A stretch of DNA of 64,000 nt from Streptantibioticus parmotrematis (GTDB lineage: Bacteria > Actinomycetota > Actinomycetes > Streptomycetales > Streptomycetaceae): positions 186,001 through 250,000 of the forward strand of contig NZ_JAINVZ010000001.1 of the NCBI RefSeq assembly GCF_019890615.1, written 5' to 3'. Of the stretch, positions 36,678 to 45,362 are shown in pieces. Each line of letters begins with the position of its first letter. Within the stretch, counting starts at the first letter, position 1. A program made the position numbers and the translations under genes. The notes beneath the pieces were generated by a model, which was not told the DNA's origin, did not search any database, and worked only from the letters and a program-made list of their open reading frames with translations.

Positions 36678-37451
36678 TCACCCGTAGCGCAGCGACCCCG
36701 GGGTGGTCAGCCTCTCGCCGGTCTCCAGCCAGGTCTTCAGGCCGGAGAGGATCATCGGCCAGCCGCCGTACAGCTCCGGGTTGGCGCCCTGGCGCAGCCG
36801 GTCGTGGGTGACCGTGAGGCGGCAGGAGTCCTCGGCGATCGGCTCGATCTCCCAGGTGATCCGGCTCGCGCCCTCGGCCTTCACCTCGTCGCTCCACAGC
36901 GCCGTCATCGTCTGCACGAGCCGTCGCGGGGGATCGGCCTCCAGCGTCTCGCCCTCGCCGATCAGCGTGCCGGAGGCGGTGTGGCGCATCTCGAAGCGGG
37001 AGCCGGGCGTCCAGTCGGTCAGCGCCGCGACGCCGAAGTTGTAGGCGGCGCGTGCCTCGGGGTCGGTGATCGCCTCCCACAGCCGCTCCGGAGTGGTGCG
37101 GATGTAGATCTCGAAGACCTGTTGCATGGAAGTCTCCAGTTGCCTCTTGAGCCCGGTGAGCGTCGCCGCCCAGGGCTCGGCGTACCTGCTCACCCACCGG
37201 TCGTGGACGAGCCGGATGGGAACGGGATTGAGGAAGTGGAGCTTCTCCCGGCCCTGCCGTCTGGTGACCACCAGACCGGCCTCCTCCAGTGTCCGCAGAT
37301 GCTTCATCACCGCGAACCGGGTGGTCTCGAACCCGGCCTGGAGCGAGCCCAGCGACTGCCCGTCCCGCTCACGCAGCGCGTCGAGCAGCGCCCGGCGGGT
37401 GGGATCGGCCAGCGCCTTGAACACCGCGCCCTCGTCGACGTCCTCGTCCAT
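36678..37451 (-). CDS. ArsR-type HTH fused to SRPBCC/AHSA1 domain
   Basis: The 257-residue protein joins an ArsR-family winged helix (residues 10-95; FKALADPTRRALLDALRERDGQSL and TTRFAVMKHLRTLEEAGLV) to an AHSA1-type SRPBCC domain (about 115-255; QQVFEIYIRTTPERLWEAITDPE). ArsR regulators and SRPBCC proteins are often neighbours; here they are one polypeptide. The SRPBCC pocket may sense a small hydrophobic ligand and govern DNA binding. ATG 37451 lies 10 bases from a large palindrome, strongly suggesting autoregulation. Confidence 0.88.
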   Translation of the reverse strand: MDEDVDEGAVFKALADPTRRALLDALRERDGQSLGSLQAGFETTRFAVMKHLRTLEEAGLVVTRRQGREKLHFLNPVPIRLVHDRWVSRYAEPWAATLTGLKRQLETSMQQVFEIYIRTTPERLWEAITDPEARAAYNFGVAALTDWTPGSRFEMRHTASGTLIGEGETLEADPPRRLVQTMTALWSDEVKAEGASRITWEIEPIAEDSCRLTVTHDRLRQGANPELYGGWPMILSGLKTWLETGERLTTPGSLRYG

Positions 37452-37460
37452 GCGCCCACG

Positions 37461-37500
37461 ATAGGTGACCCAAAAGACACGTGTCAATCGGGTCACCTAT
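37461..37500. promoter_or_regulatory. Nested palindromic operator of the ArsR-SRPBCC gene
   Basis: A perfect 11-base inverted repeat (ATAGGTGACCC at 37461-37471, GGGTCACCTAT at 37490-37500) encloses a second palindrome GACACGTGTC (37476-37485). The element lies directly upstream of the regulator start, where an ArsR dimer would bind. Confidence 0.75.
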
Positions 37501-37513
37501 TGACCGGCCGCCC

Positions 37514-37565
37514 GTCAAGGTCGCCTGTCAACGTCACCTGTCAACGTCATCTGTCGAGATCACCT
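37514..37565. repeat. Four 13-base tandem repeats
   Basis: Four adjacent units follow the consensus GTCAACGTCACCT (37514-37526, 37527-37539, 37540-37552, 37553-37565), with up to four substitutions each. The GTCACCT part is the same as the half-site of the adjacent operator, so these could be extra regulator sites. Confidence 0.8.
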
Positions 37566-37613
37566 GTTGAGGGCGTGCGTACGTGCGCTTCGCAGACGCC
37601 CCGCGGAGGAATC

Positions 37614-38042
37614 TCAGCCCGCGGCGGTCCAGCCCGACCAGCGGGTGACGGTCACCTCGATCACGGGTCCTGGTGGCGGCCGGTCGCCGTACTGCGCCGG
37701 GTACTTGGCGACCAGCGCCGCGATCGCGGGGTCGTCGCCCCGTTCGTCGGCCGGCCGCACGCGAGCCGTGCCGTCGGCGCGCGCCCACCACAGCGCGTCC
37801 CAGTCCTCCTGGTAGCCGTCCGCCAGCAGGCAGACCGCCGGATTGGCGGCGATGTCGGCCAGGCGCTTCAAGGCGCGAGAGCGCTTGGGCTTGTGGTCGA
37901 CCGCCATCAGCACGGCGTCCCCGTCGACCGCGAACACCACCGGCACCACGTGCGGGCGCCCGTCCGCGTCGGCGGTGGCCAGCCGGGCCACGCGCGCGGC
38001 GGCGAACCGCTCACGCGCCCCTTCGGCCGTCATCGTGGCCAT
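37614..38042 (-). CDS. PPOX-class F420-dependent oxidoreductase-like protein
   Basis: The 142-residue protein has the split-barrel fold: RVARLATADADGRPHVVPVVFAVDGDAVLMAVDHKPKRS (residues 17-55), with KRSRALKRLADIAANPAVCLLADGY typical of the TIGR03668-like F420/FMN group. It probably binds F420 and reduces an unknown substrate. ATG 38042 has GGAGG about 5 bases upstream; ATG 38033 is also in frame. It follows an F420 luciferase-like gene on the same strand by 71 bases, which supports an F420 role. Confidence 0.85.
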   Translation of the reverse strand: MATMTAEGARERFAAARVARLATADADGRPHVVPVVFAVDGDAVLMAVDHKPKRSRALKRLADIAANPAVCLLADGYQEDWDALWWARADGTARVRPADERGDDPAIAALVAKYPAQYGDRPPPGPVIEVTVTRWSGWTAAG

Positions 38043-38113
38043 CGCGCCTCCGCCTCTGGCAGGCCTCTCGCGGCCCTCCCGCCGAGCACCGGGCTCGCCC
38101 CGGAGGCTCACGC

Positions 38114-38938
38114 TCAGCGGAACGCCGCGGCCAGCCCCGCGAACTCGTCGAGCCGCGCGTACGTCCCCCGTTCGGGCTCGGTCGGCAGGTGGAACAGCAA
38201 CCGCTCGACGCCGAGCCGCACGTAGCCCTCGATCATCTCGGGGTCGCTCGGGATCGCGTACACCGTGACCGGCACGTCCCGGCCGGCCCGCTCGCGCAGC
38301 CGCTCCATCAGCGGGCCGAGCCGGTCGGGCGGAAGACTGTTGGCGAGCCAGGCGTCGCCGAACTCCGCCACCCGGCCGAACGCGGCCTCGCCACCGCCGA
38401 CGTAGACGGGGGGATGCGGTTTGCGCAGCGGCTTGGGCCAGCAGAACGACGGTCCGCAGTCCACGAACTCGCCGTGGAACTCGGCCAGTTCCTCGGTCCA
38501 CAACTCCCGTATGGCACGCAGGCGTTCGTTGACCAGACGCCCGCGTGTCGTGGGATCGGTGCCGTGGTCGCGCATCTCCTCCTTGTTCCAGCCGACCCCT
38601 ACCCCGAAGACGGCCCGGCCCCGCGAGACCAGGTCCAGCGAGGCCATCTGCTTCGCGGTGTGGATGGGGTCGCGCTGCGACACCAGCGCGATGCCGGTGC
38701 CGACCAGCAGGCGTTCGGTGACCGTCGCGGCGGCGGTGAGCGCCACGAAGGGGTCGAGCGTGCGGTAGTAGACGCGCGGCAGGTCACCGCCGCCCGGGTA
38801 CGGCGAGGTGCGTTCGGCCGGGATGTGACTGTGCTCGGCGACGAACAGCGAGTCGAACCCGCGCTCCTCCAGGGCACGTCCCAACGGCGCGGGGGCGATC
38901 CCCTCGTCGGTGGGGAACGTCGCGATCCCGAACTTCAC
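38114..38938 (-). CDS. LLM-class F420-dependent oxidoreductase
   Basis: The 274-residue protein is a luciferase-like monooxygenase-fold enzyme (KFGIATFPTDEGIAPAPLGRALEERGFDSLFVAEHSHIP) with RAVFGVGVGWNKEEM and PPVYVGGGEAAFGRVAEFGDAWL typical of F420 users. The substrate is unknown. GTG 38938 gives the usual family N-terminus; GTG 38947, next to GGAGGAA, would add three residues. It lies downstream of the PfpI gene on the same strand and may share its SigB-like promoter. Confidence 0.85.
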   Translation of the reverse strand: MKFGIATFPTDEGIAPAPLGRALEERGFDSLFVAEHSHIPAERTSPYPGGGDLPRVYYRTLDPFVALTAAATVTERLLVGTGIALVSQRDPIHTAKQMASLDLVSRGRAVFGVGVGWNKEEMRDHGTDPTTRGRLVNERLRAIRELWTEELAEFHGEFVDCGPSFCWPKPLRKPHPPVYVGGGEAAFGRVAEFGDAWLANSLPPDRLGPLMERLRERAGRDVPVTVYAIPSDPEMIEGYVRLGVERLLFHLPTEPERGTYARLDEFAGLAAAFR

Positions 38939-39014
38939 ACCGCCCACCTTCCTCCGCTCGCCCCGGTGACGTCCTTCGCCGTGCCGGGCCGCCTCACCTG
39001 CGCGCCGCGCCGCC

Positions 39015-39566
39015 TCACTTGCCGCCGGAACCGGCCGACTTGAGCGCCTGAGTCAGTGCCTGGCCGAAGGCCTTGAGGTCGTCCGGCTTGCGGCTGGTGA
39101 TCAGGGTGTTCGGGCCCGCGTCGCAGACCTTGACCTCCTCGTCCACCCAACTGCCGCCCGCGTTGCGGATGTCGGTCTTCAGGCTCGGCCACGACGTGAG
39201 GGTGCGGCCGCGTACGACGTCCGCCTCGACCAGCGTCCACGGGCCGTGGCAGATCGCGGCGACCGGCTTGCCCGCGGTGAAGAAGCCCTTGGCGAACGCC
39301 ACCGCCTTCTCGTTCGTGCGCAGGAAGTCGGGGTTCGCCACGCCGCCGGGCAGCACCAGCGCGTCGTAGTCACCGGGGGAGACCGAGTCCACCGTGCGGT
39401 CCACCGGGAAGGTGTCGCCCTTGTCGAGGTGGTGGAACCCCTGGATCGTGCCGGAGTCGGTCGACACCAGTTCCGGGGTGGCGCCGAAGTCCTTCACCGT
39501 CTGCCACGGATCCGTCAACTCGACCTGCTCGACCCCTTCGGGCGCCACGAGGAACGCGACCTTCAT
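39015..39566 (-). CDS. DJ-1/PfpI family protein
   Basis: The 183-residue protein has the class I glutamine amidotransferase-like fold with the nucleophile elbow AAICHGPWTL (Cys near residue 105) and LVLPGGVANPDFLR. Relatives are stress-induced deglycases or proteases; the exact function is debated. ATG 39566 is preceded by GGAAGG at 11 bases. A promoter matching the SigB consensus exactly lies 46 bases upstream, and a divergent SigB-like promoter serves the neighbouring TPP enzyme. Confidence 0.9.
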   Translation of the reverse strand: MKVAFLVAPEGVEQVELTDPWQTVKDFGATPELVSTDSGTIQGFHHLDKGDTFPVDRTVDSVSPGDYDALVLPGGVANPDFLRTNEKAVAFAKGFFTAGKPVAAICHGPWTLVEADVVRGRTLTSWPSLKTDIRNAGGSWVDEEVKVCDAGPNTLITSRKPDDLKAFGQALTQALKSAGSGGK

Positions 39567-39611
39567 GGTGTTCACGACCTTCCGGATCGGATGTTCTGGT
39601 CCGCGCCACGC

Positions 39612-39636
39612 GTACCCGGGCATTTCGCACCGAAAC
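39612..39636 (-). promoter_or_regulatory. SigB-type promoter of the PfpI gene
   Basis: On the minus strand GTTT is followed by 15 bases and GGGTAC, an exact match to the GNNT-N14-16-GGGTAC/T consensus described for Streptomyces SigB. The predicted transcript would start about 40 bases before the ATG. Confidence 0.75.
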
Positions 39637-39674
39637 TCATGGTCGCCCGCCCGCCCGGGCCCTCGCCCGTGCCT

Positions 39675-39699
39675 GTTTCGAACGGCGCCGCGCGGTTAC
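39675..39699 (+). promoter_or_regulatory. SigB-type promoter of the TPP enzyme operon
   Basis: GTTT-N15-GGTTAC, one mismatch to the SigB -10 box, sits 50 bases before the ATG of the TPP-enzyme gene and about 39 bases from the facing PfpI promoter. Confidence 0.6.
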
Positions 39700-39748
39700 C
39701 CGGAACCGCAGGAGCGGCAGAAAGGTGACGGCGGCCGAACGGAGAGTC

Positions 39749-41551
39749 ATGGCTGGCAAGGTTTCCGACTACATCCTGGAACGTCTGCGGGACTGGGGTG
39801 TCGACCACGTCTTCGCCTACCCCGGCGACGGCATCAACGGGCTGCTGGCCGCCTGGGGCCGCGCCGACGACAACCCGCGCTTCGTCCAGGCCCGGCACGA
39901 GGAGATGGCCGCTTTCGAGGCCGTCGGCTACGCCAAGTTCTCCGGCCGCCTCGGCGTGTGCGCCGCGACCTCGGGGCCGGGCGCGATCCACCTGCTCAAC
40001 GGACTGTACGACGCCAAGCTCGACCACGTGCCGGTGGTCGCCATCGTCGGCCAGACCAACCGCAGCGCGATGGGGGGCTCTTACCAGCAGGAGGTCGACC
40101 TCGCGTCGCTGTACAAGGACGTCGCGGGCGCGTTCTGCGAGACGGTCAACGTCCCCGAGCAACTGCCTAACGTCCTCGACCGCGCCATCCGCACCGCGTA
40201 CACACGACGGACCGTCACCGCGATCATCGTCCCGGCGGACGTGCAGGAACTGGACTACACGCCGCCCACCCACGCGTTCAAGATGGTGCCCTCCAGCCTC
40301 GGCGTCTCCGAGTCGCTGCCGGTGCCGGGAGACGGCGACATCGACCGCGCCGCCGAAGTCCTCAACGCCGGGGAGGAGACGGCCATCCTGATCGGCCAGG
40401 GCGCGAAGGCCGCGGCCGCCGAGGTCCAGGAGGTCGCCGACCTGCTCGGCGCCGGCGTCGCCAAGGCCCTGCTGGGCAAGGACGTCCTGACCGACGACCT
40501 GCCGTACGTCACCGGTTCGATCGGACTGCTCGGCACCCGCCCGTCGTACGAGATGATGCACGACTGCGACACGCTGCTGGTCATCGGATCCAGCTTCCCC
40601 TACGCGCAGTTCCTGCCGGAGTTCGGGCAGGCGCGCGCCGTGCAGATCGACGCCGACCCCGGCATGGTCGGCCTGCGCTACCCCTTCGAGGTCAACCTCG
40701 TCGGCGACTCCCGCGAGACGCTGCGCAAGCTGCTGCCGAGGCTGAAGAAGAACAAGAACCACAAGTGGCGCAAGACCGTCGAGTCGAACGTCTCGCGCTG
40801 GCGCGAGGTGATGGAGCGCAGGGCCGCGGTGGAGGCCGACCCCGTCAACCCCGAGTACGTCGTCCAGGCCCTCGACGCACAGGTGCCGCACGACGCCATC
40901 GTGAGCGCCGACTCCGGCTCCGCAGCCAACTGGTACGCCCGCCACCTGCGGATGCGCGGCAGCATGCGCGGTTCGCTGTCCGGCACGCTGGCCACGATGG
41001 GGCCCGGGGTGCCGTACGCGATCGGGGCGAAGTTCGCCCACCCGGAACGCCCGGCGATCGCCCTGGTCGGTGACGGCGCGATGCAGATGAACGGCCTGGC
41101 CGAGCTGATCACCGCGGCCAAGTACTGGCGGGACTGGAGCGATCCGCGCCTGGTGGTCGCGGTCTTCAACAACCAGGACCTCAACCAGGTGACCTGGGAG
41201 ATGCGGGCGATGTCCGGCGCTCCGCAGTTCGTCGAGTCCCAGGCCCTCCCCGACGTGCGCTACGCCGACGTCGCGGTCTCCTTCGGGCTGCTGGGCAGCC
41301 GGGTGGAGGAGCCCGGCCAGGTCGCGGACGCCTGGCGTGCCGCGCTCGCCGCCGACCGGCCGTACGTCATCGACTTCCGCACCGACCCGGCCGTGCCGCC
41401 GATCCCGCCGCACGCCACCTGGGACCAGATCGAGGCCGCGGCCGCAGCCGTCGTGCAGGGCGACCCGGACCGCGCCTCCATGGTTCGGCAGGGCTTCAAG
41501 GCCAAGGTCCAGGAGTTCCTGCCCGGCGGCTCGAAGTCCGGCAAGGAGTGA
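39749..41551 (+). CDS. Thiamine pyrophosphate-dependent enzyme (pyruvate oxidase/acetolactate synthase-like)
   Basis: The 600-residue protein has the three-domain POX/ALS layout. The N-terminal Pyr domain begins VSDYILERLRDWGVDHVFAYPGD and contains RHEEMAAFEAVGYAKF with the TPP-activating Glu. A central nucleotide-binding-like domain follows, and the PP domain has ALVGDGAMQMNGLAEL...NNQDLNQVTWE (the GDG-NN metal motif). Pyruvate is a likely substrate, but membrane-binding and FAD use are not decided by sequence. ATG 39749 has GGAGA close by; GTG 39725 is an alternative. An F420 enzyme gene follows after 9 bases, so the two form an operon. Confidence 0.88.
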   Translation: MAGKVSDYILERLRDWGVDHVFAYPGDGINGLLAAWGRADDNPRFVQARHEEMAAFEAVGYAKFSGRLGVCAATSGPGAIHLLNGLYDAKLDHVPVVAIVGQTNRSAMGGSYQQEVDLASLYKDVAGAFCETVNVPEQLPNVLDRAIRTAYTRRTVTAIIVPADVQELDYTPPTHAFKMVPSSLGVSESLPVPGDGDIDRAAEVLNAGEETAILIGQGAKAAAAEVQEVADLLGAGVAKALLGKDVLTDDLPYVTGSIGLLGTRPSYEMMHDCDTLLVIGSSFPYAQFLPEFGQARAVQIDADPGMVGLRYPFEVNLVGDSRETLRKLLPRLKKNKNHKWRKTVESNVSRWREVMERRAAVEADPVNPEYVVQALDAQVPHDAIVSADSGSAANWYARHLRMRGSMRGSLSGTLATMGPGVPYAIGAKFAHPERPAIALVGDGAMQMNGLAELITAAKYWRDWSDPRLVVAVFNNQDLNQVTWEMRAMSGAPQFVESQALPDVRYADVAVSFGLLGSRVEEPGQVADAWRAALAADRPYVIDFRTDPAVPPIPPHATWDQIEAAAAAVVQGDPDRASMVRQGFKAKVQEFLPGGSKSGKE

Positions 41552-41560
41552 GGTCGCGCC

Positions 41561-42520
41561 ATGACGGCTTACGGATACCTTCTGTCCTGCGAGGAGTTCA
41601 CCCCGGCCCAACTCCTCGACCAGGCACGGATGGCCGAGCAGGCCGGCTTCGAGGCGCTGGCCATCTCCGACCATTACCACCCGTGGAACCGCGAGCAGGG
41701 CCAGAGCGCGTTCGTCTGGTCGATGATCGGCGCCCTGTCCCAGGTCAGCTCGCTGCCGGTGACCACGTTCGTCACCTGCCCGACGGTACGCACCCACCCG
41801 GCGGTGATCGCTCAGGCCGCGGCCACCTCCGGCGTGGTGACCGGGGGCCGCTTCCGCTTCGGCATCGGCACCGGCGAAGCGCTCAACGAGCACGTCCTGG
41901 GCGGCCCTTGGCCCGAGGCGACCGTGCGCACCGAGATGCTGGAGGAGGCGCTCGGGGTGATCCGGCGGCTGTTCACCGGCGAGGAGGTCTCGCACCACGG
42001 CACGCACTACACCGTGCAGAACGCCCGCCTGTACACGCTGCCCGAGGAGCCGGTGCCGATCTACGTCTCCGGCTTCGGGCCGCAGGCCGCCGCGCTCGCC
42101 GGACGCGTCGGCGACGGCTTCGTGACGATGATGCCGGACGAGTCGCTGGTGGAGCAGTACCGCAAGTCCGGCGGCGCGGGCAAACCGGTCCTCGGCGGCC
42201 TCAAGGTGTGCTGGGGCACCGACCGCGCCGAGGCGGTCCGCACCGCGCACCGGCTGTGGGCCAACGAGCAACTGCCCGGCGAACTCGCCCAGATGCTGCC
42301 CACGCCACGCCACTTCGAGCAGGCGAACACGCTGGTGACCGAGGAGATGGTGGCGGACGCCGTCACGTGCGGCGGCGACGTGGACGCCCACGTCGCCGCC
42401 GTGCGGGCGTACGCCGACGCGGGCTTCGACGAGGTGTACGTCAACCAGATCGGACCGCAGCAGCAGGGCTTCTTCGACTTCTACCGCACCCGGGTGCTGC
42501 CGACCCTGCGCGAGGGCTGA
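41561..42520 (+). CDS. F420-dependent LLM enzyme, glucose-6-phosphate dehydrogenase-like family
   Basis: The 319-residue protein is close to the F420-dependent glucose-6-phosphate dehydrogenase family: EALAISDHYHPWNREQGQSAFVWS, VTTFVTCPTVRTHPAVIAQAAAT, RFRFGIGTGEALNEHVLG. The dehydrogenase reduces F420 with glucose 6-phosphate; many homologs have other substrates, so the reaction is inferred. It is the second gene after the TPP enzyme. A distant paralog lies at 55.4-56.4 kb. Confidence 0.88.
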   Translation: MTAYGYLLSCEEFTPAQLLDQARMAEQAGFEALAISDHYHPWNREQGQSAFVWSMIGALSQVSSLPVTTFVTCPTVRTHPAVIAQAAATSGVVTGGRFRFGIGTGEALNEHVLGGPWPEATVRTEMLEEALGVIRRLFTGEEVSHHGTHYTVQNARLYTLPEEPVPIYVSGFGPQAAALAGRVGDGFVTMMPDESLVEQYRKSGGAGKPVLGGLKVCWGTDRAEAVRTAHRLWANEQLPGELAQMLPTPRHFEQANTLVTEEMVADAVTCGGDVDAHVAAVRAYADAGFDEVYVNQIGPQQQGFFDFYRTRVLPTLREG

Positions 42521-42714
42521 GAGCCTTCGCCAGCCGGGCCGCGTGCCCTCCACGAAGACCCGCACGCTCTCCAGCCCCTCCACCCGCTCCCGCACCGACC
42601 CGCCAGTCGGATCGCCGCGCCCGGCAGTTCGCGGCCCTGCTCGACCGTCTGCCGCCGCCAGCCGGCCATCGGTACGGGAGCTTGCGAGTTCGTCGTGTCC
42701 AACGGGCGCCGCCT

Positions 42715-42739
42715 GCATGCCCGTTGACGGCCGGGGTAG
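42715..42739 (+). promoter_or_regulatory. SigB-type promoter candidate before the DUF6458-like gene
   Basis: GCAT-N15-GGGTAG fits GNNT-N15-GGGTA with the last base different. It is 47 bases before the ATG. The preceding stretch from 42521 has no supported gene. Confidence 0.45.
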
Positions 42740-42786
42740 GCGCAGCCGCGTGACCGAAGCACCAACCAGCTACGGAGGCGAGCACG

Positions 42787-43008
42787 ATGGGCATCGGAGG
42801 ATGCATCGGCCTGATCGGTCTGGGGGCGATACTGACGTTCGCCGTCGACCTGCACGTCAAGGGCGTCAACGTGGCGCTGGTGGGTCTGATCATGATGGCG
42901 GTCGGCATCATCGGCCTCGCCGTCTACGTCAGCATCTTCAAGCGGCGCAGGATGCAGCCGCCCAGCCCGGCGGCCCCGATCGTGGACGTCGAGGAGCACC
43001 GCTACTGA
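42787..43008 (+). CDS. Small two-helix membrane protein (DUF6458-like)
   Basis: The 73-residue protein has two hydrophobic helices (residues 5-22 and 28-50) and a basic tail FKRRRMQPPSP ending VDVEEHRY. Similar small proteins occur widely in Streptomyces and are often stress-induced; function is unknown. The ATG has GGAGG about 9 bases upstream. Confidence 0.78.
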   Translation: MGIGGCIGLIGLGAILTFAVDLHVKGVNVALVGLIMMAVGIIGLAVYVSIFKRRRMQPPSPAAPIVDVEEHRY

Positions 43009-43047
43009 GCCACGGACGAGCCACGAATCCGCTCGAACGGCACCCGT

Positions 43048-43083
43048 GAAGAACGCACGGCAGGAGAAGAACGCACGCCAGGA
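43048..43083. repeat. 18-base tandem duplication
   Basis: GAAGAACGCACGGCAGGA (43048-43065) is followed directly by a second copy with one substitution (43066-43083). It lies between convergent genes and follows a short stretch resembling the end of the small membrane gene, so it is probably a local duplication without function. Confidence 0.7.
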
Positions 43084-43092
43084 GGGGCACCG

Positions 43093-44613
43093 CTACTTCG
43101 CGGCGCGGTTGCCCCGCCCCGAGAACCGTCCGCCGAGCACGTCGGCCAGGGAGACCAGCAACGCCACCACCACGAAGGCGGTGGCCACCAGCACGCCGGT
43201 CTGGAAGGCGCCCGCCCAGTCCGTGGGATGCGCGGCCACCCGGGCGAAGAACACCGAGCCGACCGCCGCGATCCCCACCGCGGACCCGATCCGCTGCGCC
43301 GTCTGAAGCATTCCCCCCGCGCTGCCCGCTCGCCGCACCGGCACCTCGCCCAGGGTGAGCGTCTGGTTGGGGGAGATCACCAGTCCACTGCCGAGTCCGG
43401 CGAACAGCAGCGGAGCGGCCGTCTCCCAGCCCACGTTCCGCCCCGACGCCACGTGCACCGCGATCGTCGCGCCGACCAGGCCGACGACCACCATCAGCAG
43501 CCCGGCGGTCACCAGTGGCCTGCCGAACCGGTGCACCACCCGGCCGCCGACCGCCGCGGCCGCACCCGACCCCAGCGCGAACGGCGTGATCGCCAGTCCC
43601 GCGTCGAGCGCCGTGTAGCGCAGCCCGCTCTGCAGGTAGAGCGTGAAGATGAAGAAGATCGCGGTGAACCCGGCGAAGTACAGCAGCGACAGCAGCGTCC
43701 CCAGGGAGAACGAGCGGGCCCGGAACAGGCTCATGTTGACCACCGGTTCCCCGCGCCGGGCGTAGCGCAGCTCCCAGCCCACGAACGCGGCCAGCAGCAC
43801 CGCCGCGACCAGCACCAGCCACCACTTGGCGGGGCTGTGCCACTGCTGCTCCTGGACGAACGGCAGCAGCAGCGACACGGTGCCGGCGCCCAGCAGGCAC
43901 ACACCGAGCGGGTCGAACCGGCCGCGCCGCGACCCCTTGCCGCCCTCGGTGGCCTCGCCTCGCGGCGTGTCGCCGTCCGGCGCGGTCGGCGCGGGCAGGA
44001 GCCGGTAGGCCACCGGCAGAGCGATCACACCGATCGGCAGGTTGACGTAGAAGACCCAGCGCCAGCCCTCGGTGACGCCGAACGCCTGGATCAGCAGGCC
44101 GCCGAGCAGCGGGCCGATGGCGGTCGATATGCCGATCGTCGCACCGAGCAGCCCGAAGGCCTTGCCGCGTTCGGCGCCCCGGAAGAGCTGCTGGATGAAG
44201 CCGGAGACCTGCGGGACCAGGATGCCGCCGGCCATGCCCTGCGCCAGCCGGGCCAGCACCAGCCACTCCTGGCTCTGCGCGGCGCCCGCGAGCGCGCTGG
44301 TCGCCGTGAACAGCGCGAGTCCCGCCATGAAGACCGCCCGGCGGCTGCGGGCGTCCCCGAAGCGTCCGGCCGGGACCAGTGCGAGCCCGAAGGTGAGCGC
44401 GTACCCGGACAGCACCCATTGCAGCGCGCTGTCGGAGGTGTGCAGCCCGACCTTGATGGTGGGCAGGGCGACGTTGACGATGCTGACGTCCAGGAGCGTC
44501 ATGAACCCGGCGACCAGGCAGACCGCCAGCGCCGACCAGCGGTGGTCGCGTCCCGGCGTCTCGCGGCCGGTGGCGGATGCCGTGGTGCCGGATGCGGTGT
44601 CGCGTGCTGTCAC
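43093..44613 (-). CDS. MFS multidrug-type transporter (DHA2 / EmrB family)
   Basis: The 506-residue protein has 14 helices. The motif GRFGDARSRR follows helix 2, and TLLDVSIVNVALPTI is the typical first-helix sequence of DHA2 drug/proton antiporters. The start at GTG 44613 has AAGGG 9 bases upstream; earlier in-frame starts give an Arg-rich tail. There is no TetR gene beside it, so the substrate and regulator are unknown. The C-terminus is short and basic. Confidence 0.9.
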   Translation of the reverse strand: MTARDTASGTTASATGRETPGRDHRWSALAVCLVAGFMTLLDVSIVNVALPTIKVGLHTSDSALQWVLSGYALTFGLALVPAGRFGDARSRRAVFMAGLALFTATSALAGAAQSQEWLVLARLAQGMAGGILVPQVSGFIQQLFRGAERGKAFGLLGATIGISTAIGPLLGGLLIQAFGVTEGWRWVFYVNLPIGVIALPVAYRLLPAPTAPDGDTPRGEATEGGKGSRRGRFDPLGVCLLGAGTVSLLLPFVQEQQWHSPAKWWLVLVAAVLLAAFVGWELRYARRGEPVVNMSLFRARSFSLGTLLSLLYFAGFTAIFFIFTLYLQSGLRYTALDAGLAITPFALGSGAAAAVGGRVVHRFGRPLVTAGLLMVVVGLVGATIAVHVASGRNVGWETAAPLLFAGLGSGLVISPNQTLTLGEVPVRRAGSAGGMLQTAQRIGSAVGIAAVGSVFFARVAAHPTDWAGAFQTGVLVATAFVVVALLVSLADVLGGRFSGRGNRAAK

Positions 44614-44735
44614 GTTGCGGGCCCTTCGGCGTCGTGCGTGCCGCCCGCCTGCGCGGCGGCCCACGCCATTCTCGCGCGGTCACCTCACGGGTGCCCCACG
44701 GGACGATGGTGATTCACCGGGCCGGACACCCGAGG

Positions 44736-45362
44736 TCAGGCGACGCCGCGTGGCCGGAACTGGATGCTGACGCGCGGGCCCACCGACTGCGCGGTCTTGG
44801 GCACCGCGTGGTCCCACGTGCGCTGGCAGGAGCCGCCCATCACGATCAGGTCCCCGTGGCCCAGCCGCTGCCTGACACCGGTGCCGCCGTCCCTGGGCCG
44901 CAGCGCCAGGACGCGCGGTTCGCCCACCGAGACGATGGCGACCATGGTGTCGTGCCGGGCGCCCCGCCCGATGCGGTCGCCGTGCCAGGCGACGCTGTCG
45001 CGGCCGTCCCGGTAGTAGCACAGACCCGCCGTGCGGAAGGGTTCGCCCAGCTCGTCCGCGTAGTGCTCGCCGAGCGCCCGGCGGGCCCGGTCGAGCACGG
45101 GGTGCGGCAGCGGGTCGTCCTCGCCGTAGTGCGCCAGAAGGCGGGGCACGGCGACCCGCCGCTCGTACATCTGCCGCCGCTCCGCCTGCCAGGGCACGTC
45201 CGAGGCCAGCACGTCGAAGAGCTGGTCGGCGCCGGTCAGCCAGCCCGGCAGCACGTCGATCCAGGCGCCGTGCGCGAGCGGTGTACGGGACAGGCCGTCC
45301 AGCGGACGCAGGCCGATCTCCTCGGTGACACCGAAGAGCGAGCCTTGGAACGGGACGGACAT
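44736..45362 (-). CDS. alkB: AlkB-type alpha-ketoglutarate-dependent dioxygenase
   Basis: The 208-residue protein carries the Fe(II) and 2-oxoglutarate motifs of AlkB: WHGDRIG (HxD near residue 125), DHAVPK (distal His) and RVSIQFRPRG (Arg pair). It demethylates alkylated bases in DNA or RNA. ATG 45362 lacks a ribosome site; TAGACT is 6 bases upstream, so it may be read from a leaderless transcript. A direct repeat CGAACATA occurs twice upstream (45383-45390, 45395-45402). Confidence 0.9.
   Translation of the reverse strand: MSVPFQGSLFGVTEEIGLRPLDGLSRTPLAHGAWIDVLPGWLTGADQLFDVLASDVPWQAERRQMYERRVAVPRLLAHYGEDDPLPHPVLDRARRALGEHYADELGEPFRTAGLCYYRDGRDSVAWHGDRIGRGARHDTMVAIVSVGEPRVLALRPRDGGTGVRQRLGHGDLIVMGGSCQRTWDHAVPKTAQSVGPRVSIQFRPRGVA

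Noticed and set aside
37514..37565. The 13-base array as a CRISPR
   Set aside because: Units are adjacent without spacers and too short; there are no cas genes.
42521..42714. Possible coding remnant between the F420 enzyme and DUF6458-like genes
   Set aside because: Frames on both strands lack recognisable domains or ribosome sites.
39572..42718. Very long leftward open frame opposite the TPP and F420 enzyme genes
   Set aside because: It is antisense to two clear enzymes, has no domains and shows the His/Val/Gly/Arg-rich composition of shadow frames in high-GC DNA.
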